Positions 1-8,280 of a stretch of 64,000 bases of DNA are shown here, in pieces. A program made the position numbers and the translations under genes. Every line of letters begins with the position of its first letter. Position 1 is the first letter of the stretch. Source of the DNA: JAUIIK01 sp963745675. GTDB taxonomy: Bacteria; Chloroflexota; Chloroflexia; Thermomicrobiales; CFX8. The stretch spans positions 1 through 64,000 of the forward strand of contig CAVUYM010000025.1 of the NCBI GenBank assembly GCA_963745675.1, written 5' to 3'. Below the pieces are notes generated by a model, which saw only the letters and a list, made by a program, of their open reading frames with translations, ran no database searches and was not told where the DNA came from.

Positions 1-679
1 AAGTTGCCTTCTCCGAATTGGAAAAAATGGCTTTGGGTATTCCTCACAATACTAACGAAGAGGCTACCCTGGCAGCAATTGCCAGCTCCTTGATAATCAT
101 GGAGGACTTCCAATGCGCTTTACTAGTTGCTCAATGCATTGACGACTCTAGTGTGCGGACAAGTGTTATTATCAAATTATCCAGAGAATTAGCGAAGACA
201 GGGGATATTGAGGGAGCTAAGAATATAGCACAACATATAGAGAACGATTTAAAGCGGGTTGAAACACTTCAGCTAATTGACGTAGGTAATACCGCAACTG
301 ACCCTTCTGATATTCAAGCTCCTTCCTCTACGCCAATTTCTTTGGGGTCCGACATTATCAATCTTAACGAGCTTCCATCGATGATCAAAATGATAGAGCG
401 GATTCAAAACAAGGAGAAAGAGTTGCAGAGTTGCGCGGTCTCGCAACAAAACTGGCTCAGGCTGGTTATTTTAAACATGCTTTCGAAGTACTAGATATAC
501 GGATGGTTTATCAGTTCCTTCAATTGCTTAACTCATGGGGAACAATCTTTGAACATCTAAAACAGGGATTATTTGTCGAAGTTCTGCGGGAAAATATGCG
601 TATTGCCGGATGGATTTACCCTGGTTGGCATGAAGTTTACAGCGCATTGGCTACGATGGAAAACTCGGATGCTCGTTGA
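1..679 (+). CDS. helical-repeat (TPR-like) protein, 3' part, one frameshift
   Basis: The frame is open to the left window edge, so the gene is partial. It runs to about 415 in one frame and continues in a second frame to a TGA at 677-679. Across the junction the sense is continuous: helices of the form GDFQCALLVAQCIDD and LAKTGDIEGAKNIAQHI before it, and LATKLAQAGYFKHAFEV after it. This 30-35 residue spacing of alternating Ala/Leu helices is that of an alpha-solenoid, and such repeats often form the sensor end of large signalling or STAND-type ATPases. No catalytic domain is visible here, so the role is unknown. Base composition is AT-richer than in the rest of the window, which suggests transfer. 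Confidence 0.5.
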
Positions 680-714
680 ATCTCAATATGTCCGCGATTA
701 CGACCCAATAATGC

Positions 715-878
715 CTGGTCTACCCCCGATAAATGGCTCATCCGCACTTTGTGTGAAGCGCTGTCGGTGGAACAAGCGAAGAATACGACTGTATGCTAGA
801 AGTCGTTGAGCTTAGCGTCAATGCCGCTTAATTTCTCACATAAAGTGCGGATGAGCCACTAAACTGGGGGTAGACCAG
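715..878. repeat. MITE-like element: 42-bp imperfect inverted repeat
   Basis: The left arm at 715-756 and the right arm at 837-878 are near-perfect reverse complements. Both contain CTGGTCTACCCCC and then TGGCTCATCCGCACTTT, separated by a short divergent stretch (GATAAA against AGTTTAG). About 80 bases lie between the arms and hold no gene. The left arm starts 35 bases after the stop of the helical-repeat gene. The right arm ends 5 bases before recognisable methyltransferase sequence begins, so the element sits exactly where the 5' part of that gene is missing. It could be a non-autonomous transposon or a relic of an insertion. Confidence 0.6.
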
Positions 879-882
879 CCAG

Positions 883-1405
883 AGTGCCGAACGTGCAGTG
901 GAGGCATATACCGCAGGCGACTATCTTGACATGGCGGCACAGGTTACGCGCGCACTGAAAACCAAACGGACCGATGTTGTGCATGATATTCTCGCTCTCC
1001 CCGCTTAAAAAGACAGATGATCGACCTGAACAAACAGAAGCAGGCGGAGATGAAGCGCTGGATTAGCTGGGTGGAATGAGTTATCGGCGTACAGGTGGAT
1101 GAATTTCAGCGGCAAGACAATAATTCAGCAATACTTGGGCGATTATCAGAAAGGCGAAGACGCGCAGCCGTTCGAGGCGGTGCTAGATCATACTGCTCAA
1201 GAGCGCTAACGCCCGCAAAATGCAGGTCAACATCCGCGACGTGGCGCTTCAGGGACGTATCCGGCAGGAATACGAAGCCTCACTGCGAACACTGCTGCCG
1301 ATCAAGCGGCGGCTGAAGGACACGGACGACCTGATCGACCAGATTGTGTACAAGCTCTACAGTCTGACGGACGACGAAATCGCTATTGTGGAGGGGCGGG
1401 CATGA
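883..1405 (+). pseudogene. C-terminal fragment of Eco57I-type DNA methyltransferase
   Basis: Pieces in different frames read as one C-terminal region. First comes ERAVEAYTAGDY and RTDVVHDILA (about 889-1000). Next is MIDLNKQKQAEMKRW (1017-1070), then SGKTIIQQYLGDYQKG (about 1105-1155). It ends with LIDQIVYKLYSLTDDEIAIVEG at 1336-1400. The last motif and the coiled-coil before it are the usual end of Eco57I-family restriction-modification methylases (COG1002; type IIG or BREX/DISARM-like). The SAM-binding and NPPY catalytic domains are absent, since the 5' end stops at the hairpin element. At least four frame changes are present. It is either a real remnant or a gene damaged by assembly errors. 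The next ORF overlaps the stop by ATGA. Confidence 0.6.
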
Positions 1406-1629
1406 GTAATTCAGCCGATACTACAGAAGCGTGGAGGATAAGAATGGCTGACGCAAATAAGGCGGAAATGGTTGACCTTGAAAAGCTGATTAGCAAATTA
1501 ATGTCGGTAAATAATATGTTGCCGAAAGATGATGGAGCCGTACCACCTCGTATCTCGCCTGGAAAGCCTGTTCGCGATGCAATCGACGAGATGAAAAAAC
1601 ATAGGGATGGAACAAATCCCCTGAAGTGA
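1402..1629 (+). CDS. small hypothetical protein in methylase-helicase block
   Basis: This is a 75-residue ORF whose ATG overlaps the methylase stop as ATGA, so translation is probably coupled. It is hydrophilic and has a charged helix (MADANKAEMVDLEKLISKL) followed by a Pro/Gly-rich linker and a basic tail. No family is recognised. The downstream gene in turn begins with a GTG that overlaps this stop codon. The chain of 4-base overlaps argues that the ORF is real and belongs to the same operon. Size and position would fit an accessory or antitoxin-like component, but nothing in the sequence shows that. Confidence 0.45.
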   Translation: MSNSADTTEAWRIRMADANKAEMVDLEKLISKLMSVNNMLPKDDGAVPPRISPGKPVRDAIDEMKKHRDGTNPLK

Positions 1630-2310
1630 ATTCCGAAGCAACGAAGTCTCAGGGAGTATTTTCTTTTCGAGCGTTTGCAACGAAAGCGATCAAAATGAAT
1701 AGCGATGGGAAGCGCTAGGTGAATTGCCTGTTGAGGAGTTCCTCGAACGCACTTGTTATATTGGGGTCGAAGAAAATATTACATCGGTGCTCGAAATGCT
1801 CATTAGGAAATGGCTTTATACTCATACAGTCCCCGGAAAATTACTGGGGTACGCTAACACCCTACAAAATGCCAGAGGCCTGCACAATATCGCACAAGCC
1901 TTTATTTTGCTTTAGCATATAGAACTCTTGCTTCGCGCCGTGATTATAGCTTGTTCCGCCTAAGGATTTAAAACCCCTTGTAAAGTCCTTCCGGTCTTAT
2001 ACAAAGCCTTGGAAGATATGCTTTTTAGTGAAGAGGTTGCGATTATTTTAGGGATAAGCCCCGTTTCGAGAATTTCTTTGGTAAAGATAAGTTTAATGAA
2101 ACAATTTTGAAGTTAAACAAAATGACGAAAATCAGGAATGCGACCTTTCATTTCAAGTATCCCTTCGATTATCAACGAACCAAAGCTGATCAGAACGACC
2201 TCATAGACCTCCGAGACTGGTTAGTTCAGCGAGTTCTCAGGTATACCAGAAGGGAGCACCTCATGAATAACGAATTGAATGAGCGTATTTCGTTGAGGCG
2301 GGGTTGCTAG
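1626..2310 (+). CDS. HEPN-like protein, several frameshifts
   Basis: The sequence reads from a GTG at 1626 that overlaps the previous stop. The pieces are LPVEEFLERTCYIGVEENI (from about 1722), then KALEDMLFSEEVAIILGI (about 2010-2062), then FENFFGKDKFNETIL (about 2070). The last piece, from 2107, carries MTKIRNATFHFKYPF. Together they make a mostly helical protein of about 220 residues. The late R-N-A-T-F-H (R codon 2134, H codon 2149) matches the R-x4-H signature of HEPN RNase or nucleotide-binding folds, in the usual local context of 'K-[IV]-R-N-A'. At least two frame changes are needed. Assignment rests on one motif plus the helical pattern. The neighbouring methylase and helicases make a defence role plausible. 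Confidence 0.35.
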
Positions 2311-3601
2311 ATTTTCAGGTTGAATTTGCAACTCAGTTTATCGAAGCGGCAATTCCAACAAAGCAAATTGCACTTCTCCCTGTGGGGTCTGGAAAAGGGC
2401 GGTTACTTATCGCGGTCGCTCGTTATTTCGCATTGCGAGGAGGACGTGTACTCATCGTCACTGATAGCGCGATGTCACGAGAAGAAATATCGGACTCGCT
2501 TTGAACACGAGAGTGCTCGCGCAATAAACCTAGATAGACAGACGATGCGAAGCTTGCAGGCTGGTTCGACGAACCTTCGCGTAAGATGGCTGGATCTTCA
2601 ATTTATGTGACGACGGCTTCGTTTGTAGAAGCGACGGATATAAAGCCGCAAATTCTAGGAACTGTATGGATCTCGTATTAGTGGATGACATCGGTTCAAC
2701 TGACTTTCTCAAGGAGCTCGGAGAATTCGCACCCACAGACGCCTGATGATTACAGGCAGCGCTCTTATTGCTGCGAAGAAACTAAATGAATTTTCGGGCT
2801 TCGATGTTCATCGATTTACAATCATGAATGATCCGGGCGTACAACCACAGTTTGACCTTGAAATCGTGGATTATCATCGTGGCGAGAAAGAAGTTAAATT
2901 TCTGGAGACTGTAAAAAGGCTGACGAAACTCCTCTCACAAGTGTCCAATCTTGATAACGAGTTTCTTGCTAAGATAATCCGCCGACGTGCGAATTCCTCT
3001 TATTTTGCTTTGGAGAAAACGCTAAGGCGACTAAGGCAGACTATTCTCACGCAGCGAAACTTTACCGCACATAACAGGGACAAACGTCAGACACTCTGGC
3101 TAATCTGGATACTGTCCTGCAGGTGCTTGACGACCTGTTATTTCAAATCGATGAACTCGGGCAAGATACCAAGCAACAACGCCTCGTTAGTCTTCTTGAA
3201 CAACTTACCCAGAAGCATATCATTGTCTACACCTCTTACAGTGACACTGCGGATTATCTCAGTCAAACTTTGATCGAGTATGGCTACCATAGTTTCCAGT
3301 GGTCTGGAGCACTCGGTCGCCTTGACTATGAGTTGAGTTTAGATGAGTTCTTAAGTTCTGGCGGAATAGCAGTGGTTTCAGTCGCGGAAAGACTTCAAGG
3401 TATCAATTTTCGGACTGTACTATCGACGGTGATTTTATACGACGTTCCAGTTAACGATAATGATTTGCTTACCCTGGCGTCTAGCGTTGGACCTCCAAAC
3501 GAAAGAGTTTGTACGTCTTAAGCGACACTTCAGGAGTATTGAAGGACAACATCGGTGCCGTTCGGAAGCTGCGAACGAAACTGGGGCTGGATAGCAAGTA
3601 A
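2263..3601 (+). CDS. DExx superfamily 2 helicase, frameshifted
   Basis: The likely start is ATG 2263, preceded by AAGGGAG about 8 bases upstream. A frame change follows near 2290. The N-terminal part has LLDFQVEFATQFI and a Walker A loop LLPVGSGKGRLLIAVA (about 2376-2423), then a strand GGRVLIVTDSAM. A Walker B-like LVLVDDIG lies near 2670-2695, with DDIG in place of DEAH. After another break come ITGSALIAAKKLN (2749) and a helical middle. The helicase C-lobe follows: HIIVYTSYSDTADYL, then VSVAERLQGINFRTV and VILYDVPV (3215-3460). The protein ends at 3599-3601 in a third frame (SLYVLSDTSGVLKDN). The size of about 440 residues is compact for SF2. At least four frame changes mean that function cannot be judged. 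Confidence 0.5.
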
Positions 3602-3624
3602 GTGGAGAAGCATTGGAATAGATA

Positions 3625-3720
3625 ATGCGTATCCCCTATGTCATTGACAATCAGACGCACCAACTGGCGCGTAGTGCTTAACTCCTACCGTGTAAAAACT
3701 CATCCTGAGTAACGAAATGT
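3625..3720 (+). pseudogene. 5' fragment of PLD/helicase-type defence protein
   Basis: An ATG at 3625 opens MRIPYVIDNQTHQLA, and a one-base shift then gives DVLN-like VLNSYRV before sense is lost near 3720. The start I(P/V)-Y-V-I-D-N-Q-T-H-x-L-A-D-V-L-N is the usual N-terminus of large phospholipase-D-like/SNF2-helicase proteins found beside Eco57I methylases. Only about 30 residues remain and no PLD HxK motif is present. Following bases have the codon use of the host genes. The gene is therefore cut off, which marks the right border of the foreign block. The identification rests on a short motif and is tentative. Confidence 0.35.
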
Positions 3721-3907
3721 GCGTTGGGCACGCGAGCACTTTCGGCGGCCCAGTAGATGCGCTGACGCCATAGCGGGTCATGATCGACGTTCGCGAAACG
3801 AGTTTTGAGGAATTGACATCGGATGTGATGGCGCGAATTGCGATCGCCTTCCATATGAGGATCAGCGCAATCTCGCTACGGTTCGACTTTCAGAAAGGAA
3901 GCAGATA

Positions 3908-4297
3908 GTGACATACGGCCCGATAGAACTACTCGTCCTGAAATTCCCGGGAAACCAATTCCGTGGGGAGATTGTCCCAGCTATGGAGGAGCTCGTTGAA
4001 AACGGCACGGTTCGGATCATCGACCTGCTCTTCGTTCAGAAAGATTCCAATGGCGACTTGACGATTATCGAGATGACCGAACTCGATGAAGATGATCGTC
4101 AGGCGTACGACCCCCTGGTTGACGATGTGAGCGGCCTGATCTCGGAAGAGGACGCGTTCATTTTCGCCGGTAGCCTGGAACCGAATTCTTCCGCTGGATT
4201 GCTGCTATTCGAAAATGTTTGGGCAGCTCGGTTCGCACAGGCGGTTCAGAACGCGAACGGGGAGGTGCCATTAACGAGCGAATTCCAAGGAATGTAA
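3908..4297 (+). CDS. DUF6325 family protein
   Basis: The product is a 129-residue soluble protein that starts at GTG 3908 with AAAGGA upstream. It has the family pattern GPIELLVLKFPGNQFRGEI, then VRIIDLLFVQKD, an acidic stretch (TELDEDDRQAYDPLVDDV), and the end SLEPNSSAGLLLFENVWA. These alternating strands and helices match the DUF6325/DUF1269-like group, whose function is not known. It is followed after 76 bases by a SHOCT-domain protein, an arrangement that recurs in Actinobacteria and Chloroflexota. It is intact, in contrast to the block on its left. A role in membrane or envelope stress is often assumed but is not shown. Confidence 0.7.
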   Translation: MTYGPIELLVLKFPGNQFRGEIVPAMEELVENGTVRIIDLLFVQKDSNGDLTIIEMTELDEDDRQAYDPLVDDVSGLISEEDAFIFAGSLEPNSSAGLLLFENVWAARFAQAVQNANGEVPLTSEFQGM

Positions 4298-4373
4298 TAG
4301 AAGAGCTGGAAGCAGCTCACGCATAGCTATTCCGATCGTCAACCAAAAAGACACAGGAAATGGAGCAATACCA

Positions 4374-4745
4374 ATGATGCGTCGACGAGGACTGAGACGT
4401 GGACCCGGAATCGCTGGAACGATGGCAAGAACGGCGGTTATCGCTGGAACGGCGACCGTCGTCTCCCGAGGTGTTAGCGGCGCGATGCAGGGGCGTGCCC
4501 AGGCGGAACAACAACAAGTGGCTGCCCAACAGGCGGCGTTCGAATCTCAGGCACAGGTGCAAGACCTTCAGAATCAGATGGCGTCCATGCAGGCACAACA
4601 GGCGCAGGCTTCGATCACAACTCCGTCGGCACCCGCTGCCAACGATTTGATGTCTCAGTTACAACAGCTGACACAGTTGAAGGAAGCCGGGGCGCTGACC
4701 GATGAGGAATTCGCCGCGGCGAAGGCCAAGCTGCTCGGCGTCTAA
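4374..4745 (+). CDS. SHOCT domain-containing protein
   Basis: This is a 123-residue protein starting at ATG 4374 with AGGAAATGGAG upstream. It has an Arg-rich N-terminus (MMRRRGLRRGPG), a short Ala/Gly/Val hydrophobic stretch at about 15-37, and a Gln-rich coiled coil at 45-80. The C-terminal SHOCT domain at about 92-123 contains LQQLTQLKEAGALTDEEF and AAAKAKLLG. SHOCT domains are short helical modules that attach to membrane or oligomerising proteins. The gene stands between the DUF6325 and DUF4203 genes on the same strand with gaps under 80 bases, so the three are probably one operon. It is intact. Confidence 0.8.
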   Translation: MMRRRGLRRGPGIAGTMARTAVIAGTATVVSRGVSGAMQGRAQAEQQQVAAQQAAFESQAQVQDLQNQMASMQAQQAQASITTPSAPAANDLMSQLQQLTQLKEAGALTDEEFAAAKAKLLGV

Positions 4746-4802
4746 CAGCTAACGGCAGCACTCACGATCGAAGCTCGATTCTCACAACGGAAGCAGGAAA
4801 TT

Positions 4803-5454
4803 ATGGATATCTTCGTCGGCGTTGTCATGCTCATCGTTGGTCTCTTCGTCGCATTCGCCGGTTTGCGCCTGTGGTTCGTCCTGCTTCCAGTGCTGGGATT
4901 CTTGCGGGTCTCAGTGGGGTGTCGGACTGATGTACTGGGTATTCGACGAAGGGCTGTTCGCAACCGCAACCGGTCTGATCATTGGTTTCTTCATCGGGCT
5001 GGTGTTCGCCCTTTTGTCGTACATATTCTGGTACTTCGGCGCGTTGCTGGGAGCGGGCTTCGTTGGTGCTGTGGCTGGCGCCGGGCTAATGCGAGCGCTA
5101 AGCATCGATAGCGGCTTCATCATCTTTCTTGCGGCCATGCTCCTCGGGCTAGCTTTCATCATTGCTGCGATTATTCTTTGGTTACCCGTCTATATGGTGG
5201 CTCTCAACACGGCTCTAGCGGGCGCAACCTGGGCTATTGCGGGCGTGATGCTTGTCCTGAATGTTGTCGACCGGGTCGATCTCGGTTACGGCACCGTCAC
5301 GGCAGCGATCAATGAGAGCTGGTTCTGGGTATTCGCCTGGGTAGCGTTAGCGGCCCTCGGAATGGTTGCACAGTTCAGCGCGGTCCGTACGATCCGACTC
5401 CCGGAAGAAAAATGGACCCGCATCGAACTAATCGGCGGTCAGCCCGCCTACTAG
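4803..5454 (+). CDS. DUF4203-like multi-pass membrane protein, one frameshift
   Basis: ATG 4803 follows CAGGAAATT. The first frame gives MDIFVGVVMLIVGLFVAFAG, and the second, from about 4905, continues VGLMYWVFDEGLFATATGL to TAG at 5452-5454. About 216 residues make seven hydrophobic segments. The layout 'GLFVAFAGLRLWFVLLPVLGFL' followed by Gly-rich helices is that of DUF4203 (TM7SF3/TMEM198-like) proteins, whose role is unknown. The single frame change near 4905-4925 is probably a sequencing error, because hydrophobic helices continue without loss. It is the last gene of the DUF6325-SHOCT-DUF4203 group, before a gene-free stretch. Confidence 0.6.
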
Positions 5455-6137
5455 AGCAAGTTTAAGAATAGATGAAGGCGCAAGGTTGTCATTTCGAGTA
5501 GAGAGGAGAAATCTCTGTCGACCACCAGAGTGGCGTCAGACTGAGATCTCTCACTTCGTTCGAGATGGCAACTCGCTTAATCCATTAAGAAGTGGGCTGT
5601 AGACCACGTCTTGAAAAGCTCGGAGGAAATGTCATCTCGACCCCATTCGGCTTCGCTCAGGGCAGTCTCCGGGAGAGATCTTACTGCGACGTTGCACTGG
5701 CGCTCGGCCGAGATTTCTCGCACCCGTTGATGCGGGTACCCGCTCGAAATGACTGCCTTTGGGCTTCGACGATTCCGGATTACGCTCTAGACCTCGGATC
5801 GAAATTTCGATTAGCGTAGATATTTCCACCGGTTACTCGCGTTCGTGGGTATGGGAAATCTCAGTCGACCATGCGAATGGATCGACACTGAGATCTTCGA
5901 CAATCGCGAGTGGGTACCTGGGACTAGATCGCAGCGCCCACGCGTACGCACTATCTTCAGGTGGGCATGGGAGCAATTGATCCCTATCGAGTCATCGCAT
6001 AACCCGCCGAAGGTTCATCTGAGTCAGCGATAGCGCGTCTCTCCACAACGACGGGTGGTCCAGCGTTTGCGCCGTTGTCCAAACGAAAGTCGAATGAATA
6101 TGTGACTCCCGTTCAGCAGTAACAGGGATCCGAATGC
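5455..6137. other. gene-free intergenic region with repeats
   Basis: No credible gene is present in these roughly 680 bases, because the open frames have Arg/Ser-rich, low-complexity translations typical of non-coding GC-rich DNA. The region holds palindromic elements (annotated separately at 5489-5757). A further hairpin lies around 5860-5900, where CTCAGTCGACC is mirrored by GGATCGACACTGAG. It separates the + strand DUF group from the - strand sulfate-type transporter, so both genes end towards it. The strong stems could act as terminators as well as repeats. Confidence 0.6.
5489..5757. repeat. dispersed palindromic intergenic repeats
   Basis: Three related units occur: GTCATTTCGAG..GAGAAATCTCTGTCG at 5490-5520, GTCATCTCGACC..GGCTTCGCTCAGG..GAGAGATC at 5631-5682, and the inverse GAGATTTCTCGC..CCGCTCGAAATGAC at 5711-5753. 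The first and last units are inverted copies of each other. Short repeats beginning TCATTTCGAG and ending AGAAATCTC, often with a GGCTTCGCTCAGG core, are known to be scattered between genes in Chloroflexota and other groups. No coding capacity is seen. No copy was noticed elsewhere in this window. Confidence 0.55.
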
Positions 6138-7872
6138 TTAGGTGCGATCAGTGTCACAGGCCGCCACGGCGTCACCGACAGTAAGGAAGATACTGCTTTC
6201 CCCGACAACTTCGATCAGCTCCGACCGCTTTATTTCGGTGATCACCGTCTGACGAACCTGAACGAGCATGACCCGCACCCCGTCTTCCTTGAGTCCCCGG
6301 AAGAAGGTGATGAGTCCCTCCTGCGCGGAATAGTCGATGTCCGTCACTGCTTCTGCATCGAGAATCAGATTGCGGACGGGATCACCGGCTCGCGCTCGCT
6401 CGTCCATTTGTTGACGGAGCTTGTCCTCGACAGCCTCGTGGTTGGCATAGAAGAGCAAGCCATCAATACGTGCGATCAACACGCCCGGGGTACGTCTCAG
6501 ATTCGTCCCATACTTCGACATCCCGGAACGACTCGCCGTCAGGCAGCCGCCCAAGGATCGCTACGTGGGGATTGGTCACGCGCCAGACAAGGAGCAGGAG
6601 CGATAGTACGCCGGCGATTACAATGCCCTCCGCAATGCCAACGGTGACGACCCCTACAAGCGTGATCACGTACATCCAGGCCTCGGTCGGATTGATCGAA
6701 CGAATGCGCTTCAGCTGCGCAACATCGAGCATGTGCATGACGGCAGTGATGATAATTGCCGCCAGAACGGCCTCGGGCAGTTTCTCGAAGATGAACGCGA
6801 GCGCGACGACAGTGATCGTGACAACCAACGCGGTGACCAGCCCAGCCACTTGTGTGCGTGCGCCGGCGTTGGCGTTAACGCTCGATCGTGAAATGCTTCC
6901 ATCGACCACAAAACCCTGAAAAAGGCCCGCTGCTACATTTCCACCGCCGACGGCGATGAGCTCTTGATCCGGATTGATTCTGTAGCCGTTCTGTGTGGCG
7001 AAACTGCGCGCCATCGCGATGCCTTCGACGTAGGCAACGAGCGCGATCGCCAGGGCCAACGGGTACAGCGAGAGGATGTCGCCGCCACTGATTCCGGCAG
7101 GCCAGGCCATGGCCGGGAATCCGGTCGGGATATCGCCGGCCACGTGGACACCTCGATCTTCGAGATTGCTGACATTCATGAGCAGGATGCTACCGAGCAC
7201 GACGACAAGCGCTGCCGGCCATAGCGGCCGCAAACGTTCGACGACGATAATCGCAGCACCGGCAGCGAGCCCCAGCGCCAGCGTCCAGCCGTTCGTTTCA
7301 CCCAGATCGGTGAGCAGCCCCCAGATCTTTTCGAAAAACTCGCCGTGCGCTGGCTCAATGCCAAAGAGCTTGGGGAGCTGCCCGCTGATGACGATCAGCG
7401 CCGCCCCGGCTTTGAAGCCCATCAAGATCGGCTCGGACAGGAACGACGCCACAAACCCCAACCGCGCAATACCAGCGATTAGTAAAACGGAGCCCACCAT
7501 TAGTGCCAGCAGTGCCGAAAGAGCTGCAAAGCGAGCTGGATCACCGTCGGCTAGCGGCGTTACGGCGGCCAGCGACATGATGGCTATGGTCGACGAGGGA
7601 CCGAACTGAAGCTGCCGTGATGTTCCAAGCAGTCCATAAGCGATGAGCGGGATAGTCGCCGCATAGAGCCCTGCGACCGGCGGAAGTCCGGCGAGCTGAG
7701 CGTAGGCCATCGATTCGGGGATCAGCAGGGCTCCGACGGTCACACCGGCCAGCAGATCCCAGCGAAAATTGCCCCGGTCATAGTCGCGCGCCCAGCTGAG
7801 GATGGGTACGTAGCGGAGTACGAGGTCCGACAAACTTGCTCGATTCCGTCGAGCGCGATCGGCGTCTGCCAA
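6138..7872 (-). CDS. SulP/SLC26 anion permease with STAS domain, one frameshift
   Basis: The protein is about 575 residues, read from TTG 7872 (GGGAG upstream). Residues 25-440 form 10-12 membrane helices, with the family signature PESMAYAQLAGLPPVAGLYA and the later SVNANAGARTQVAGLVTAL. The cytoplasmic STAS domain lies at 6138-6500 and reads PGVLIARIDGLLFYAN, then NLILDAEAVTDIDYSAQEGL. The two parts are in different frames that meet near 6480-6490. SulP proteins move sulfate, bicarbonate or other small anions, usually with protons or sodium; the substrate here is not evident. No sulfate assimilation genes are adjacent. Confidence 0.85.
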
Positions 7873-8280
7873 GTTCTTGCTCCCACCGCATGACTGCAGC
7901 GAATTCCGTCTTTTTCACGCTAGCGATTCATTCGCAGCAAGAACAGCCCTCTGTGCCCTTTCAACGTTGATTGCGCCCCCGAAATACGACCGGCCAGCCG
8001 TATTTCCCGGTTTTCGAACCAACTATTCTGACGATTAGGGAACTGACGGACCTTTGTGGGCAGCAGTGCAGTCGCCGGAGGTGGACGAGTGAGTCCGTAT
8101 GACGACGCTTGAAAGTTTCGCATCAATTGTCAGTTGACCACCATGTTTCTAGTTCGTTTGGGGGCGTCCGTCATTGCTCAACGTGCGTCCGAACCAGAAT
8201 CGCGACCAACACTCGCCGAGCGTTGCTGGAGGCTGGATGTTGTCGAATGCAGAACCGGATCGGCACGAGGAGGAACGTTG
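7873..8280. other. divergent intergenic region
   Basis: About 400 bases lie between the start of the SulP gene on the - strand and the start of a membrane protein gene on the + strand. It must hold both promoters. No clear -35/-10 pair, RNA gene or repeat was recognised. Open frames on both strands across it have no ribosome-binding site and improbable compositions. Confidence 0.5.

Noticed and set aside
4317..4598. Long frame opposite the SHOCT gene
   Set aside because: Antisense shadow of the Gln-rich coiled coil.
5491..5757. Possible CRISPR array because of repeated GAGAAATCT motifs
   Set aside because: Copies are irregularly spaced, in both orientations, and without uniform spacers.
5592..6033. 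Several overlapping open frames downstream of the DUF4203 gene
   Set aside because: They translate palindromic repeats and have no coherent composition.
7920..8126. 68-codon frame on the - strand upstream of the SulP gene
   Set aside because: Lies in the divergent promoter region without a ribosome-binding site.
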